From the NCBI RefSeq assembly GCF_009669305.1, contig NZ_SADB01000001.1:62001-126000 (forward strand): a DNA stretch of 64,000 bases. The letters are read 5' to 3'. The number at the start of each line of letters is the position of its first letter. The first letter of the stretch is position 1. The notes under the pieces are model-generated. The model was not told the origin of the DNA and made no database searches. It was given only the letters and a program-made list of their open reading frames with translations. Shown in pieces: positions 63,535 through 64,000 of the stretch. This DNA is from Ancylomarina sp. 16SWW S1-10-2 (lineage in GTDB: Bacteria; Bacteroidota; Bacteroidia; Bacteroidales; Marinifilaceae). The position numbers were made by a program, and so were the translations under genes.

Positions 63535-64000
63535 ATGCAAGCAAAATACAAAAACTGGACATTATTACTCTTAGTTTCTTTCATCTGGGGAAGCCCATAT
63601 ATTTTAAGAGAAATTGCACTTAAGAGTTTCACGCACAGCCAAGTTGCAGCCTTTCAGGTCTTTTTATCTTTTGTTTTATTTTTGCCTCTCATCTTCAAGA
63701 ACTTTAACAAGTTAAACAAAAAAAATATTGGACCATTATTACTTTCTGGTATTGCAGGAAATATTGGTCCATCATTCTTTTTTGCAAAGGCACAAACCCT
63801 CATCAACTCATCCATGGCAGGCATGCTAAATGCCATGCTACCGAGTATTACACTAGTTCTAGCTATTTTATTTTTCAAAGGAAAATCAAATAAAAATACG
63901 ATTCTAGGTATTGCTCTCGGATTCATTGGAGCTCTTATAATTGCCTTTATGGGCGACTCAATGGGAAGCACACAATTTATGGGTGTCTTTTACGTCTTTA
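63535..64000 (+). CDS. DMT-family (EamA) transporter, N-terminal part
   Basis: An open frame from the ATG at 63535 runs past the window end (155 codons visible). It starts MQAKYKNWTLLLLVSFIWGS, the N-terminal Trp-Gly pattern of EamA-domain drug/metabolite exporters, and contains at least five hydrophobic helices, including AGNIGPSFFFAKAQTLINSS and MAGMLNAMLPSITLVLAILF (a typical first-repeat end). The substrate is unknown. The gene is cut off by the end of the window. Confidence 0.88.
   Translation, partial: MQAKYKNWTLLLLVSFIWGSPYILREIALKSFTHSQVAAFQVFLSFVLFLPLIFKNFNKLNKKNIGPLLLSGIAGNIGPSFFFAKAQTLINSSMAGMLNAMLPSITLVLAILFFKGKSNKNTILGIALGFIGALIIAFMGDSMGSTQFMGVFYVF

Noticed and set aside
63654-63971. 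105-codon frame opposite the DMT transporter
   Set aside because: Shadow of the EamA gene, whose hydrophobic helices and N-terminal pattern are convincing.

Overview
The window comes from a low-GC member of the Bacteroidota, most likely a marine, facultatively anaerobic lineage of the Marinilabiliales type (the order is an inference). Support includes three SusC/SusD outer-membrane uptake pairs, the gene run pdxJ / CBS protein / nadK / DUF6089 / uppS / bamA / two skp genes / murI that is typical of the phylum, TAnnTTTG-type promoter boxes, A/T-rich leaders without clear Shine-Dalgarno sites, and DUF4924 and DUF6089 proteins. A group-B-like [FeFe] hydrogenase, a 2-oxoacid:ferredoxin oxidoreductase and a pair of superoxide dismutases suggest a fermentative metabolism that meets oxygen.

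Layout. 1-800: the tail of a D-Ala-D-Ala carboxypeptidase and an unrecognised 199-residue gene. 880-1142: a decaying 42-bp tandem repeat. 1.2-6.6 kb (minus): a porin, then a thiamine salvage operon made of a TPP riboswitch, TonB-dependent receptor, PnuT-like permease and thiamine pyrophosphokinase. 6.9-7.9 kb: one secreted and one cytosolic thioredoxin. 8.2-21.4 kb: single housekeeping and redox genes (CCA/HD nucleotidyltransferase, [FeFe] hydrogenase, glycosyltransferase, Skp-like protein, proline dehydrogenase, nitroreductase, Fe-SOD and Mn-SOD, MATE exporter, futalosine-hydrolase-like protein, folE, fabD). 21.5-27.6 kb: a 991-residue protein with two receiver-like domains fused to a PEP-synthase-type ATP-grasp, and korAB. 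28.2-44.1 kb: three consecutive SusC/SusD operons separated by ~0.9-kb intergenic regions, two of which are clearly copies of each other. 44.5-54.0 kb: gamma carbonic anhydrase, murI, and the envelope-biogenesis run ending in the divergent pdxJ. 54.2-64 kb: esterase, lipoprotein, exonuclease, udk, manA, engB, prs, rplY, pth, S4 protein, DUF4924 protein and the start of a DMT-family exporter.

How the genes fit together. The thiamine operon takes the vitamin through the outer and inner membranes and traps it as TPP, and TPP feeds back on the riboswitch. TPP is also a cofactor of KorAB, which makes reduced ferredoxin, a plausible electron donor for the hydrogenase. UppS supplies the lipid carrier for wall synthesis, MurI supplies D-glutamate, and BamA with Skp-type chaperones inserts the many beta-barrels (SusC, porin, receptor). 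No CRISPR array, rRNA, tRNA, insertion sequence or prophage was recognised. The observations most worth following are the receiver/ATP-grasp fusion, the duplicated SusC upstream regions, the 42-bp repeat with a broken open frame, and the futalosine-hydrolase homologue whose active-site motifs are altered.
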